Part shown: in pieces, positions 24,167-33,742 of the stretch | Layout of the letters: the number at the start of each line of letters is the position of its first letter | Numbering within the stretch: the first letter of the stretch is position 1 | NCBI GenBank assembly: GCA_964235705.1 | Contig: CAXSDP010000011.1 | Coordinates: forward strand, 1-64,000 | From: RH-AL1 sp964235705 | Lineage (GTDB): Bacteria > Pseudomonadota > Alphaproteobacteria > Rhizobiales > Beijerinckiaceae | Length of the DNA stretch: 64,000 nt | Direction of reading: 5' to 3' | Translations under genes and position numbers: made by a program | The notes under the pieces: generated by a model | What the model saw: the letters and a program-made list of their open reading frames with translations, nothing else | Told to the model about the DNA's origin: nothing | The model's database searches: none

Positions 24167-25963
24167 TTATCTGCTAGTGATGCAATATAACTCCTCATTC
24201 AAATTGTTTGTCCCCAATAGGTAACTCGGGAAAGCGTCTAGCGCAGTCTTCATCTCCTTGACCGATGGCGCGTAATACCCATCAGACGCATCCTTCCGCT
24301 TGTTGTGCCCGGCCAGCCGATTGGCCATGCGCTTGGTCATGCAGCCGTCCGCCACCGTGATAAAGGTATGCCGCCAGGAGTGGTTCGGACTGAGGTGCGC
24401 GTCCATGGTCACGTTGGCCCGCACCCAGGACGCCAAGTCGCCCGCGCGCAGTTCCTGCGCGCTCATCTTCGTCGCCTCCTTGCGCGCGCGGCCTCCAACG
24501 AACAGTAAGCCCTCGGGGCTGTCCCGCCAAAAGCGCACGAGTCCCTCATCGATCAGGGCATCGTGCAGCGGGACGACGCGCGCGAAGCCATCCTTGGTCA
24601 TTGGGAACTCCATGACCCAGATGTCGCCCTCGCACCAGATGTTTGCCCGCTTCAGCCAGCAGACCTCCTGCACCCGGGCGCCCGAGTAAGCGCAGATCCA
24701 GGGCGCCCAGCGGCGTGAGGCCGAGGCTTTTGGCCACTTTGGATCAAATACGACCGAGCGCGCCAGGGTAAGGATGGCCCTGACATCGGCCGCCTTGAAC
24801 ACTTTGTCCTTCTTGCCCGGCTCCCGCGGCAGGTCGAACTTCACGCCCCTGACGGGGTTATCGGATCGCAGCGCCACCTTCTTCTGGCCGGATGGCTTCG
24901 CATCGCTGTCGCGTGTAGCGGCAAAGTTGAAGAGCGACTTGGTGGCGACGAGGTCGTTGCGGTTCACCGTTTTAGCCGCGATGCCATCGACGTCGCGGCG
25001 GTGCTCCGCCCAGGCCCACACGTCGTCCTGCTCAACCTGCCGGACGTCCTTGCCTTTCATGAACTTGGCCAAGCTGCAGATCGATGGTTCGTAGCGCCTC
25101 GCCGTGCTAGGCGCTCGCTTGTCAGCGTTGTAGGCGCACCAGCGCGCGAACAGGTCGTCGACGGTGATCTTGAAACCGCGCGCCGCAGCTGTTGCCACCG
25201 TGACTGGACCGTCGATCTCGAAGGCGGGAAACCGCTCCAGCGTCGCGTCGGGTGAGAAGTCCCCGTCCAGGTTGCGCTGGAGCCTGCCGCCGGCCAAGCG
25301 CACGACCTCGCCGATCTGCCGCACCAACTTGGCGCGCGTGGCCGCGTCGACCTGGAGCTGACGCTCGGCGCAGAGCGCGTCCGCCTCGGAACCGAACAGG
25401 TCCTCGAGCGCGCACTCGTAGGTCATGGGAAAGCAGGGATCGGTGATGTCGGCCTTGTGCTCGAAGGCGTAGAGTTGGGGGCCATAGGGCCGCTGCATGG
25501 CGGCGTAGAAGGCGGCCCACTCGTCGGACATTTCACCTAGTCCGTCGTCGTCACCGTGCTTCCATTCCGCGAGCGATTCTTGATGCATCGCCGCCTTCTC
25601 GCGCAGGGCGTCCGGCTCGTAGGCGGGATCAGTATCGAACGCCATCGTCCGGCGACGGTAGGCTTCCCCGGCCAGCGCCACGACCTGCTTGTGGGTCAGC
25701 CCGCGCGGGCCTGACCTTAGCGCGTCCCAGTACCTGTTGAGGGCGGCGGCAACGGTGGCGAACCGCGCCTTGGTGGTCGCCACGTCCTTGGTGCGCAGCG
25801 ACACGACGACCTTGTCGCCGACCTTCACGGTCGTGGGTGTGTCCCCGACCGGCAGGGTCACGCGGGTGCCGCGCGCCTTGGCGGCGAGGTCGTTCGGGAC
25901 GCGGACGTTGAGATGGTAGACGCCCGTGGCGAAGGCGGTTGGGCGGGCCATTGGGAGTGCCAT
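24167..25963 (-). CDS. Site-specific tyrosine recombinase / integrase
   Basis: A 598-aa integrase. A long N-terminal part, including a DNA-arm-binding-like region starting MALPMARPTAFATGVYHLNV, is followed by a SAM-like core-binding domain (about residues 260-370) and the catalytic domain. Catalytic residues are visible as Arg in YSGARVQEVCWL, HSWRH (HxxR), LAGHNKR and Tyr in DGYYAP. The start is set at 25963, though the frame opens at 26002. It lies between a tRNA-Leu half and an intact tRNA-Arg, and no other island genes are left next to it, so it looks like the residue of an excised or eroded element. The reading frame is intact. Confidence 0.88.
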   Translation of the reverse strand: MALPMARPTAFATGVYHLNVRVPNDLAAKARGTRVTLPVGDTPTTVKVGDKVVVSLRTKDVATTKARFATVAAALNRYWDALRSGPRGLTHKQVVALAGEAYRRRTMAFDTDPAYEPDALREKAAMHQESLAEWKHGDDDGLGEMSDEWAAFYAAMQRPYGPQLYAFEHKADITDPCFPMTYECALEDLFGSEADALCAERQLQVDAATRAKLVRQIGEVVRLAGGRLQRNLDGDFSPDATLERFPAFEIDGPVTVATAAARGFKITVDDLFARWCAYNADKRAPSTARRYEPSICSLAKFMKGKDVRQVEQDDVWAWAEHRRDVDGIAAKTVNRNDLVATKSLFNFAATRDSDAKPSGQKKVALRSDNPVRGVKFDLPREPGKKDKVFKAADVRAILTLARSVVFDPKWPKASASRRWAPWICAYSGARVQEVCWLKRANIWCEGDIWVMEFPMTKDGFARVVPLHDALIDEGLVRFWRDSPEGLLFVGGRARKEATKMSAQELRAGDLASWVRANVTMDAHLSPNHSWRHTFITVADGCMTKRMANRLAGHNKRKDASDGYYAPSVKEMKTALDAFPSYLLGTNNLNEELYCITSR

Positions 25964-26044
25964 GTGTAAGACCGCTGTGTCAGAGCGGCCGCAGTGAGAC
26001 ACCCACGAAATCAGTAGCTTATTGACGATCCATGAGGAAAGTGC

Positions 26045-26121
<77 letters not shown>

Positions 26122-26414
26122 CGACGCTTCGCGATCACATGCTAACGAATGTCACGCCGACAGGCAACGCCGGAGCACGGCGCGGGGGCGCGAAACGTCG
26201 TCGCTTGACACGGGAACGGACCGAAACGTTCGCCGTGACGGCGGCGGGACTTGACGGGACACGGCCAGCCGGGTCCTTTTCGCACGATGGATGCCAATGC
26301 CCTCAGGAGTGATGTCGCCGCCGTGCGGCTCGTCGGCCGCGGAGGGGACCGTGTTGGCCGGTGCGCGGGACAGGTCGCGCGTCGCGGTGCGGGAAGGGGG
26401 AGGTCGAGCCGACG

Positions 26415-27605
26415 ATGAGCGCCGATCCACCCGCCGACGCACCGCGCCTCAAGCTGCGCACCCGCTTAGCCGCCGCCGGGCGCCGACCGACCGAGCAGTT
26501 CGGGTTCGTCAACACGCCGATCTATCGCGGTTCCACGGTGCTGTACCCGACCTACGCCGACCTCCAGGCGCGGACCGGGCGCTTCTCCTACGGCACGGCG
26601 GGCACCCCGACGACGCGGGCGCTGGAGGAAGCCTGGAGCGAACTCGCCGGCGCGGCCGCCACCGTGCTCACGCCGTCCGGGCTCGCGGCGATCAGCGTCG
26701 CCCTCCTCTGCGCCACCAAGGCCGGCGACCACGTGCTGGTGATGGACAACGTGTACCGGCCGACGCGGGTGTTCTGCGACACCGTGCTGACCCGCTTCGG
26801 CGTGGACGTGACCTATTTCGACCCGATGGCGGCCGCGACGGACGTGGCCGCCACCGTGCGTCCCAACACGACCTGCCTGGTGCTGGAAGCGCCCGGCTCG
26901 CAAACCTTCGAGGTGCCGGACCTGCCCGCCCTCGTCGCCCTGGCGCGGGAGCGGGGGCTCTGCACCGTGCTCGACAACACCTGGGCGACCCCGATCTTCT
27001 TCCCGCCGCACGCCAACGGCGTCGACATCGCGGTGGAGGCCGGCACCAAGTACCTGTCCGGCCACTCCGACCTACTGCTCGGCCTCACCTCGGCCAACGC
27101 CGCCTGGGCGCCGAAGCTCAAGGCCACGCATTCCGCCTTCGCGATGGTCGCCGGCCCGGAAGACGTTTTCCTCGGCCTGCGCGGCCTGCGCACGCTCGAC
27201 CTGCGGCTGCGCGAGGCGGAGCGACAGGGCCTCGCCATGGCGCGCTGGCTCAAGGAGCGGCCGGAGGTCGCCCGCGTGCTCCACCCCGCGCTGCCCGATT
27301 GCCCCGGCCACGACAATTGGCGGCGCGACTTCGGCGGCTCCTCCGGCCTGTTCTCCGTCGTGCTGCACCCGGCGCCGGAGGCGGCGGTCGCGGCCATGCT
27401 CGACGGCCTGCGATTGTTCGGGATGGGCTATTCCTGGGGCGGCTACGAGAGCCTCGTCATCCCCTTCGACTGCGGGGGGTACCGCAGCGTCGTGCCTTGG
27501 GTGCCGCATGGCCCGGCGCTGCGCTTCTCGGTCGGGCTCGAGGATGTCGACGACCTCCAGGCCGACCTCGACGCCGGCTTCGCGAGGCTGCGCGCCCACC
27601 GCTGA
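26415..27605 (+). CDS. metC: Cystathionine beta-lyase-like PLP enzyme (Cys/Met metabolism)
   Basis: A 396-aa fold-type-I PLP enzyme. The cofactor Lys lies in VEAGTKYLSGHSDLLLG, with SYGTAGTPTTRALEEAW, LTPSGLAAISVALL, VLEAPGSQTFEVPD and VLDNTWATPIFF as flanking family motifs. These fit cystathionine beta-lyase, which splits cystathionine to homocysteine, pyruvate and ammonia in methionine synthesis. Related gamma-lyases cannot be excluded from sequence alone. The ATG at 26415 is preferred over the in-frame ATG at 26361 because conserved sequence starts soon after it. The 293 bp between tRNA-Arg and this gene show no recognisable riboswitch. Confidence 0.85.
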   Translation: MSADPPADAPRLKLRTRLAAAGRRPTEQFGFVNTPIYRGSTVLYPTYADLQARTGRFSYGTAGTPTTRALEEAWSELAGAAATVLTPSGLAAISVALLCATKAGDHVLVMDNVYRPTRVFCDTVLTRFGVDVTYFDPMAAATDVAATVRPNTTCLVLEAPGSQTFEVPDLPALVALARERGLCTVLDNTWATPIFFPPHANGVDIAVEAGTKYLSGHSDLLLGLTSANAAWAPKLKATHSAFAMVAGPEDVFLGLRGLRTLDLRLREAERQGLAMARWLKERPEVARVLHPALPDCPGHDNWRRDFGGSSGLFSVVLHPAPEAAVAAMLDGLRLFGMGYSWGGYESLVIPFDCGGYRSVVPWVPHGPALRFSVGLEDVDDLQADLDAGFARLRAHR

Positions 27606-27773
27606 GACGCGGGTCCCTCGCGCGTCGCCTCCAAATTCCTTGGAACGTCCGGATCTCGTGGGACATGTAAGTTCCCCGTGGTCCCAGAGCCTTGCCGAAG
27701 CCGCGTGAAGCGGGCAAGGATGCCGGAGCGTTTGCGGGGATGCCGGCGCGTTCGAAGGGGAAGGCGTCGGGTT

Positions 27774-28679
27774 ATGAGGGAACTGCGGCTGGTGCTCCTC
27801 GGCCTCGCCGCCCTCATCGCCATGCTCCTCGGCGCCGGGTTCCTCGTGCGCGCCTTCAAGGGACCGTCGCCCCCCCGCAGCGTCGCCGTGGCTGTCGAGC
27901 CGGCCGTGCCCCGCGTGGCCTCCGACCTCAGCCCCCAGGCGCTCACGGCCGCGCGCGGCTTGGTCGAGCGGACCATCGCCGACGCGCCCGATTACGCCCG
28001 CTTCTTCGATCGCCTGCGACTCGTCTTCCCCGGCGAGTATGACGCGATCGTCGCCAACCTCGCGGCCGGCCTCGGCAAGGGGACGGCCGGCCGTGCCGTC
28101 GCGATCCCCGACGCGGCCAACCCCAACGTCGCCAAACCCGATGCGGCCAATCCCGACGTGGCCAACCCCGATGTGGCGATGGCGGATGCCGTGATGGCGC
28201 TGCGCAAGGCCCACGGCGCGCTCGCCGCCAGGGCGTCGAACGACGCGCTCGGCCAGATCTTCGTACTGCAGCTGAAGGAGGCGCAGGCGCTCGCCGCGCG
28301 CGACGCCCACCTCTGCGTCGCCTTCCTTTACGGCGCGAGCGGCACCGGGTTCCTGTCCTTCGCCGCCGAGCACCGCCCGCTGATCGCCGACGCCGCGATC
28401 GCCGGCCTCGAGGCCATGGCCAGTGGGCAAACCGAACAGGTGCAGCGCGCCGCCCCCAGCGACGCCGACTTCCAGGTGCTCGACAGGGCGCTGGTCGACA
28501 AGGGGCTGAGCCGCCCCGAGATCGACGCGCTGCTCGACGGCAAGGTCGCCACCCCGCCCATCGCCGACGATGAGATGTGCAAGGCCGGCCAAGTCTACCT
28601 CGTCACCCTGGCGGCCCTGCCCATCGACGTCCGCGCGCGCCTCTACGGGCTGGCGGTCGACTTGATGGCCAAGTCGTAA
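27774..28679 (+). CDS. Membrane-anchored hypothetical protein, 301 aa
   Basis: Not recognised. One N-terminal membrane segment (LVLLGLAALIAMLLGAGFLV, residues about 5-24) is followed by a periplasmic, Ala-rich helical region. In the middle, five 15-bp units encode a PDAAN/PNVAK-type pentapeptide repeat (about residues 112-135). Two Cys residues (HLCVAF, DEMCKAG) could form a disulphide. The start MRELRLVLL is chosen because the membrane segment follows directly. It lies between the MetC-like and Aas-like genes on the same strand with gaps above 100 bp. Confidence 0.7.
   Translation: MRELRLVLLGLAALIAMLLGAGFLVRAFKGPSPPRSVAVAVEPAVPRVASDLSPQALTAARGLVERTIADAPDYARFFDRLRLVFPGEYDAIVANLAAGLGKGTAGRAVAIPDAANPNVAKPDAANPDVANPDVAMADAVMALRKAHGALAARASNDALGQIFVLQLKEAQALAARDAHLCVAFLYGASGTGFLSFAAEHRPLIADAAIAGLEAMASGQTEQVQRAAPSDADFQVLDRALVDKGLSRPEIDALLDGKVATPPIADDEMCKAGQVYLVTLAALPIDVRARLYGLAVDLMAKS
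28105..28180. repeat. 15-bp tandem units inside the hypothetical gene
   Basis: Five degenerate 15-bp units of the form CCCGATGCGGCCAAT encode PDAAN, PNVAK, PDAAN, PDVAN and PDVAM. The frame is preserved. Confidence 0.75.
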
Positions 28680-28705
28680 GCTCGGCGTCCGGGCCGGGCG
28701 CCCGA

Positions 28706-28756
28706 AGGCTCGGCGATACCTCAGGCTCGGCGATACCCCAGGCTTGGCGATACCGG
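28706..28756. repeat. Three 17-bp tandem repeats upstream of the Aas-like gene
   Basis: Units AGGCTCGGCGATACCTC (28706-28722), AGGCTCGGCGATACCCC (28723-28739) and a third beginning AGGCTTGGCGATACC (28740-28756) fill the spacer 40 bp before the aas-like start codon. Unit length is not a multiple of three. Confidence 0.85.
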
Positions 28757-28796
28757 GCTCGATGGTTAGAACAGGGCGTCGGATGGGGTTGGAACG

Positions 28797-31700
28797 ATGA
28801 GCGGACATTTGCTGGCGAACCGTAAGTTCGCGCCGCTGTTCTGGTGCCAATTCTTCGCCGCCTTCAACGACACCTACCTCAAGGCCGCCGTCACCTTCCT
28901 GGCGCTGTTCCAGCTCGCGCCGGAGGCGGCCAAGTCCCTCACGCTGCTCGGCACCGTGCTGCTCACCCTGCCGGCCTTCTTCCTGTCGGCGCTCGGCGGC
29001 GAGTGGGCCGACCGCTACGACAAGGCCAGGATGGCGCAGCGCCTCAAGCTCGCCGAGTTCGTCGCCGTCGCCATCGCCGGCGCCGGCTTCGTCCTCCACT
29101 CGTTCCCGCTGCTGTTTCTCGCGCTCGGCCTGTTCGGCGTGCTCTCCGCCTTCTTCGGCCCGGTCAAGTACGGCATCCTGCCCGATCACCTCACGGTGCG
29201 GCAGTTGCCGGGCGGCAACGCCCTGGTGGAGGGCGCGACCTTCATCGCCGCCATCCTCGGGCCGACGGTGGCGGCGATCGTGTCGCGACAGGGGCACGGC
29301 GACCCGCGCTGGGCGGCGGCGCTCACCCTGCTGTTCGCCGCCCTCGCCTGGGGGTCGGCGCTGCTGATCCCCCCGACCGGCGAGGCCGCGCCCGCCCTCA
29401 AGGTCGACTACAACATCCTGCGCTCCACGGCGGCCCTGACGCGCGGCCTCTACGCCGACCGGCGGCTGTGGCGCGCCGCCGTGTTCGTCAGCCTGTTCTG
29501 GGCGCAGGCGATCGTGGTCTACACCCTGCTCGCGCCGATCGTCACCCTGGCGCTGGGCGGCGACGAGTTGGTGTTCGACGTCTACAACGCCGCCTTCGCG
29601 GTGGGCATCGCGCTCGGTTCCGGCCTCGCCTCGTGGCTGCTGGCCGGCCGCACGCTGCTGCTGCCCACCCCGATCGCGGCCGGCGTCATCGGGCTGATCT
29701 CGCTCGACCTCGCGTTCGGCCTCCACGGCGCCGTCGCGCACGGCCCGCCGCTGGGCATCGCCGCCTTCTTCACGACGTGGCACGCCTGGCACATCGCGAT
29801 CGACCTCGTGCTGCTCGCGATCGCCGGCGGCCTCTACATCGTGCCGGCCTTCGCCGCCCTGCAGGCGTGGGCGCCGGCCAGCCAGCGCGCCCGCGTCATC
29901 GCCGCCAACAACGTCATGAACACCTGCTTCATGGTGCTCGGGCTGCTCGCGACGCTGGGCCTCCAGGCGCTGGGCCTATCCTTCGCCGGCATCTTCGCCA
30001 TCCTCGGGGCGGCCAGCCTCGCGGCGGCGGCCTGCATCTTCGCCACCCTGCCGACCAACCCGTTGCGCGACTTCGCCGCCCTCGTGTTCCGGCTGGTGTA
30101 CCGCCTGGAGGTGAGGGGCCTCGAGAACATCGCCAAGGCCGGTCCCAACGCCATCATCGCGCTCAACCACGTCAGCCTGCTCGACGCCGAGATCGCCTTC
30201 TCCATCCTCGACGACGATCCCATCTTCGCCATCGATCACGCCTTCGCGCAGAAATGGTGGATGAAGCCGATCGTGCGCTACATGCACGCCCTGCCGCTCG
30301 ATCCGACGCGGCCACTCGCGACGCGCTCGCTGATCCAGGCGGTGAAGGGCGGGGCGACGCTGGTGATCTTCCCCGAGGGGCGGATCACCCGCACCGGCAG
30401 CCTGATGAAGGTGTACGACGGCTCGGGCCTCATCGCGGAGAAGTGCGGCGTCCCGGTGGTGCCCGTGCGCATCCAGGGCGCGGAGAAGTCGCGCTTCTCC
30501 TACCTCAGCGACGGCCAGGTCCACCGCTCGCTGTTCAACAAGCGCATCACCGTGACGATCCTGGAGCCGCGCCGCCTCGTGGTGCCGGACGGTTTACGCG
30601 GCCGCGCGCGGCGGCAGGCGGCCGGCGCCGCCCTCTACACGATCATGTCGCAGATGATCTTCGAGACCACGGACACGGACCGCACCGTGTTCCAGGCGAT
30701 GGTCGACGCCGCCGCCGAGCACGGGGCCGGCCACGTCGCGCTGGAAGACCCGAGCGCGGGCAAGCTGACCTACAAGCGGGCGCTGATCGGCGCGCGCGTG
30801 CTCGGCCGGAAGCTGGCGCCCCTCGCCCCGCGTGCCGGCACGGTCGCCCTGATGCTGCCGACGTCGGTGGGCGCGACGGTGTCGTTGTTCGGCCTGATGT
30901 CGGCCGGCCGCACGGTGGCGATGGTCAACTTCACCGCCGGCGCCGCCAACATCCGCTCGGCCGGCGTGGCGGCGGGGTTCGACACGATCGTCACCGCGCG
31001 CTCGTTCGTGGCCAAGGGCAAGCTCGACAAGCTCGTCGCGGAGCTCGCCGGCACCTTCCGCATCGTTTACCTCGAGGACCTCCGCGCCACCGTCGGCACG
31101 TTGGACAAGCTCGCCGCCGCCCTCGCCTGGCGCCGGCCCATCGCCAAGCCGCTGGCCGCCCACGGCGGGGCCGACGAGCCGGCGGCGGTGCTGTTCACGT
31201 CGGGGTCGGAGGGCAAGCCCAAGGGCGTCGTCCTGTCCCACCGCAACATCCTGTCGAACTGCGCGCAGGCGCGCGCCGTGGTCGACTTCGGGCGCGACGA
31301 CACGGTGTTCAACGTGATGCCGATGTTCCACGCCTTCGGCCTGACGATCGGGACGATCGTGCCGCTCGCCTTCGGCGTGAAGGTCTACCTCTACCCCTCG
31401 CCGCTGCACTACAGGATCATCCCCGAGCTGATCTATGGCTCCAACGCGACGATCCTGTTCGGCACGGACACGTTCCTCACCGGCTACGCGCGCGTCGCCA
31501 ACGCCTACGACTTCCGCTCGCTGCGCTACGTCATGTCGGGCGCCGAGCCCGTGCGGGACACCACGCGGGCCGTGTACCTCGAGAAGTTCGGGCTGCGCAT
31601 CCTGGAAGGCTACGGCATCACCGAGATGGCGCCGGTGCTGGCGCTCAACACGCCCATGTTCAACAAGAACGGCAGCGTCGGCCGGCTGATGCCGGGCATG

Positions 31701-32219
31701 AGCGCCAGGCTGGAGCCGGTCGACGGCATCGCGGACGGCGGCAAGCTCGTCGTCAGCGGCCCCAACACCATGCTCGGCTACCTCAAGGACGACGCGCCGG
31801 GCGTGCTGCAGCCGCCGCCCGAGGGCTGGCACGACACCGGCGACATCGTCGCCATCGACGTGGGCGGCTACCTCACGATCAAGGGCCGGGCGAAACGCTT
31901 CGCCAAGGTCGCCGGCGAGATGGTGTCGCTGGCGGCCATCGAGCAACTGGCGTCGCTCCTGTGGCCGGACGCGCCCTCGGCGGCGGCGAGCCTGCCGGAC
32001 GAGCGCAAGGGCGAGCGGGTGGTGCTGGTGACCGAGCATCCCGGCGCCTCGCGCGGTGAGTTCGCCGCCTTCGCCAGGGCGAGGGGGGCGTCCGACCTCA
32101 TGGTCCCGGCCGAGGTCGCGACCGTGTCGGCGATCCCGTTGCTCGGATCGGGTAAGCTCGATTTCGCCGCCGTCAACCGCCTCGTGTCGGAGCGCGAGAC
32201 GCGCGCCTCGGCGGCTTGA
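28797..32219 (+). CDS. aas: Three-domain Aas-type lysophospholipid transporter/acyltransferase/acyl-ACP synthetase
   Basis: A 1140-aa fusion. Residues about 1-420 are an MFS transporter like LplT, which flips lysophospholipids inward. Residues about 440-640 are a PlsC acyltransferase with the HX4D box in NHVSLLD and FPEGRITRTG. Residues about 660-1130 are an AMP-binding ligase with FTSGSEGKPKGVVLSH, LEGYGITEMAP and DTGDIVAIDVGGYLTIKGR. In enterobacteria LplT and Aas are separate genes; here all three steps of lysophosphatidylethanolamine re-acylation are on one chain at the inner membrane. Many alphaproteobacteria carry such fusions. Intact along its length. Confidence 0.9.
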   Translation: MSGHLLANRKFAPLFWCQFFAAFNDTYLKAAVTFLALFQLAPEAAKSLTLLGTVLLTLPAFFLSALGGEWADRYDKARMAQRLKLAEFVAVAIAGAGFVLHSFPLLFLALGLFGVLSAFFGPVKYGILPDHLTVRQLPGGNALVEGATFIAAILGPTVAAIVSRQGHGDPRWAAALTLLFAALAWGSALLIPPTGEAAPALKVDYNILRSTAALTRGLYADRRLWRAAVFVSLFWAQAIVVYTLLAPIVTLALGGDELVFDVYNAAFAVGIALGSGLASWLLAGRTLLLPTPIAAGVIGLISLDLAFGLHGAVAHGPPLGIAAFFTTWHAWHIAIDLVLLAIAGGLYIVPAFAALQAWAPASQRARVIAANNVMNTCFMVLGLLATLGLQALGLSFAGIFAILGAASLAAAACIFATLPTNPLRDFAALVFRLVYRLEVRGLENIAKAGPNAIIALNHVSLLDAEIAFSILDDDPIFAIDHAFAQKWWMKPIVRYMHALPLDPTRPLATRSLIQAVKGGATLVIFPEGRITRTGSLMKVYDGSGLIAEKCGVPVVPVRIQGAEKSRFSYLSDGQVHRSLFNKRITVTILEPRRLVVPDGLRGRARRQAAGAALYTIMSQMIFETTDTDRTVFQAMVDAAAEHGAGHVALEDPSAGKLTYKRALIGARVLGRKLAPLAPRAGTVALMLPTSVGATVSLFGLMSAGRTVAMVNFTAGAANIRSAGVAAGFDTIVTARSFVAKGKLDKLVAELAGTFRIVYLEDLRATVGTLDKLAAALAWRRPIAKPLAAHGGADEPAAVLFTSGSEGKPKGVVLSHRNILSNCAQARAVVDFGRDDTVFNVMPMFHAFGLTIGTIVPLAFGVKVYLYPSPLHYRIIPELIYGSNATILFGTDTFLTGYARVANAYDFRSLRYVMSGAEPVRDTTRAVYLEKFGLRILEGYGITEMAPVLALNTPMFNKNGSVGRLMPGMSARLEPVDGIADGGKLVVSGPNTMLGYLKDDAPGVLQPPPEGWHDTGDIVAIDVGGYLTIKGRAKRFAKVAGEMVSLAAIEQLASLLWPDAPSAAASLPDERKGERVVLVTEHPGASRGEFAAFARARGASDLMVPAEVATVSAIPLLGSGKLDFAAVNRLVSERETRASAA

Positions 32220-32221
32220 GG

Positions 32222-32251
32222 CCGGCCTAAGGGACGCTGGCCTAAGGGTTG
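32222..32251. repeat. 15-bp direct repeat at the aas / hypothetical junction
   Basis: CCGGCCTAAGGGACG (32222-32236) and CTGGCCTAAGGGTTG (32237-32251) match at 12 of 15 positions. The second copy contains the stop codon of the minus-strand hypothetical gene. Confidence 0.65.
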
Positions 32252-32796
32252 TCCGGCTCGCAGACCACCGCCCGCTCCTGGTAAAGGTGCGGATCGGGCA
32301 GGTCCGGCTCGCGACGCGTCCGGTGGCAGAACAGCGGCGGCGGCGGCGTGGTGTAGGCGGTCACGAAATTCTCGAACGGGTAGGCCGGCGTGGGCACCAC
32401 GAAATGCGGCGGCTGCCCCGGGGGTGGCAGCGGCCTCAGCAGCTCGACGCCGGCGAGTGCCGGCCGGTCGATGTCGAGGGGCTCGTCCCGGCGTCGGACC
32501 AGGTGGTGACGGCGGCGAGCCGCGACGTGGCGCGGGTGCGTCCCGCGGACGTTCGACGCGGCCTGCCCGGGGCCGACGATGGTTTGCACAACCGACGGGT
32601 TGGGGGCCGACGGCGGGGGAAGCGAGGGTTGCGCCGCCGAGGGCTCCGGCGGTGTCGTCCCCCCCTGCGCCAACGCCGGCACGGCACCGAGCGCGAGCGC
32701 CGCGGCGAGCGTCAAGGGTCGCACCACGACGGCGATCCGGTGGCGCGGCGGCGAAGCCGTGTCGACGGCAGGCCCTCGATGGCGATTCTTCAACAT
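32242..32796 (-). CDS. Secreted Pro-rich hypothetical protein, 184 aa
   Basis: Not recognised. A long n-region followed by the hydrophobic core VVVRPLTLAAALALGAVPALAQ makes a signal peptide, cleaved near residue 45. The mature part is rich in Pro and Ser at first (PEPSAAQPSLPPPSAPNPS), then basic (HPRHVAARRRHHLVRRR), and ends with FCHRTRREPDLPDPHLYQERAVVCEP. Two Cys residues near the end could pair. The start at MLKNRHRG is a choice; the frame extends 37 codons upstream. It converges on the aas-like gene. Confidence 0.6.
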   Translation of the reverse strand: MLKNRHRGPAVDTASPPRHRIAVVVRPLTLAAALALGAVPALAQGGTTPPEPSAAQPSLPPPSAPNPSVVQTIVGPGQAASNVRGTHPRHVAARRRHHLVRRRDEPLDIDRPALAGVELLRPLPPPGQPPHFVVPTPAYPFENFVTAYTTPPPPLFCHRTRREPDLPDPHLYQERAVVCEPDNP

Positions 32797-33030
32797 GACA
32801 TCCCCGATGCGCGTCACCATTTCCCTGTAGCGCGCGGCCGCGTCGAAAGCACCCGTCGCGACGCGGATCGGTCGCGTCCGCGTGAAAATAGCCGACGGCG
32901 TAACCATCGCGCCTCTGGCACCGTATATGAGGTATCGTCACGCGAGCCGTGCCCCTGGGATGGCCTCGTCCCATCAGGGCGCGATCATCGTCATGGTTGG
33001 CCGCGCGACACCGAACGGAGGGAAGGACAT

Positions 33031-33543
33031 ATGACCACCAAGCGTAGTTTCCTGACGACGGCCGGCTTCGGCCTGGGCGCGACCGCCCTCGGTGCGACGT
33101 TCTTCGGCGGCGCCTTCGGGTCGCGCGGCGGGGCGGTGGCCGAGCCGACGGCCAAGTTCCCCCTCAGCCTGACCGAGGCGGAATGGCACAAGCGGCTGAC
33201 CCCGGTGCAATACGACATCCTGCGCGACGCTGGCACGGAGCGCCCCTACACGAGCCCGCTCAACGACGAACACCACAGCGGCACCTTCATCTGCGCCGCC
33301 TGCGACCAGAAGCTTTACGGCTCGGACACCAAGTTCGACAGCGGCACGGGTTGGCCATCCTTCTACCAACCCTTGTCCCACGCCGTGGTCGAGACCACGG
33401 ACCGTTCGTTCGGGTTCACCCGCACGGCGGTGAGTTGCGCCAACTGCGGCGGCCACCTCGGCCACGTCTTCGACGACGGGCCGCGCCCGACCGGCCTGCG
33501 CTATTGCATGAATGGCGCGGCGATGAAGTTCGTGGCGGCGTGA
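33031..33543 (+). CDS. msrB: Exported peptide-methionine (R)-S-oxide reductase MsrB
   Basis: A 170-aa protein. A Tat-like leader (TTKRSFLTTAGFGLGATALG, with KR in place of RR) is followed by the MsrB domain: YTSPLNDEHHSGTF, zinc-binding CAAC and CANCGGHLGHVF, and the catalytic Cys in GLRYCMNG. MsrB reduces the R-isomer of oxidised Met. The leader implies repair of envelope proteins. GGAGGGAAGGA upstream of ATG 33031 is a strong ribosome site. It is the first gene of an msrB-msrA pair; the junction lies in the second assembly gap, and after collapsing the duplicate flank the genes are about 27 bp apart. Confidence 0.93.
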   Translation: MTTKRSFLTTAGFGLGATALGATFFGGAFGSRGGAVAEPTAKFPLSLTEAEWHKRLTPVQYDILRDAGTERPYTSPLNDEHHSGTFICAACDQKLYGSDTKFDSGTGWPSFYQPLSHAVVETTDRSFGFTRTAVSCANCGGHLGHVFDDGPRPTGLRYCMNGAAMKFVAA

Positions 33544-33742
33544 CCGCCTTCTCGCAACGGAGTGACGCTTTGACCAAGATCGTGAAGNNNNNNNNNNNNN
33601 NNNNNNNNNNNNNNNNNNNNNNNNNNNNNNNNNNNNNNNNNNNNNNNNNNNNNNNNNNNNNNNNNNNNNNNNNNNNNNNNNNNNNNNTGGCGGCGTGACC
33701 GCCTTCTCGCAACGGAGTGACGCTTTGACCAAGATCGTGAAG
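33533..33742. other. Scaffold gap (33588-33687) with identical 55-bp flanks
   Basis: The 55 bases at 33533-33587 recur exactly at 33688-33742 around 100 Ns, as at the first gap. The repeated segment spans the msrB stop codon and the msrA start, so the written msrB-msrA spacing and any second start are artefacts. The real sequence is probably a single continuous copy. Confidence 0.87.

Noticed and set aside
26122..26414. SAM riboswitch upstream of the MetC-like gene
   Set aside because: I could not find the conserved pairing or core bases of any SAM riboswitch class by eye.
27072..29792. 906-codon minus-strand frame
   Set aside because: It crosses three plus-strand genes and is low-complexity Arg/Gly/Glu; no recognised domain.
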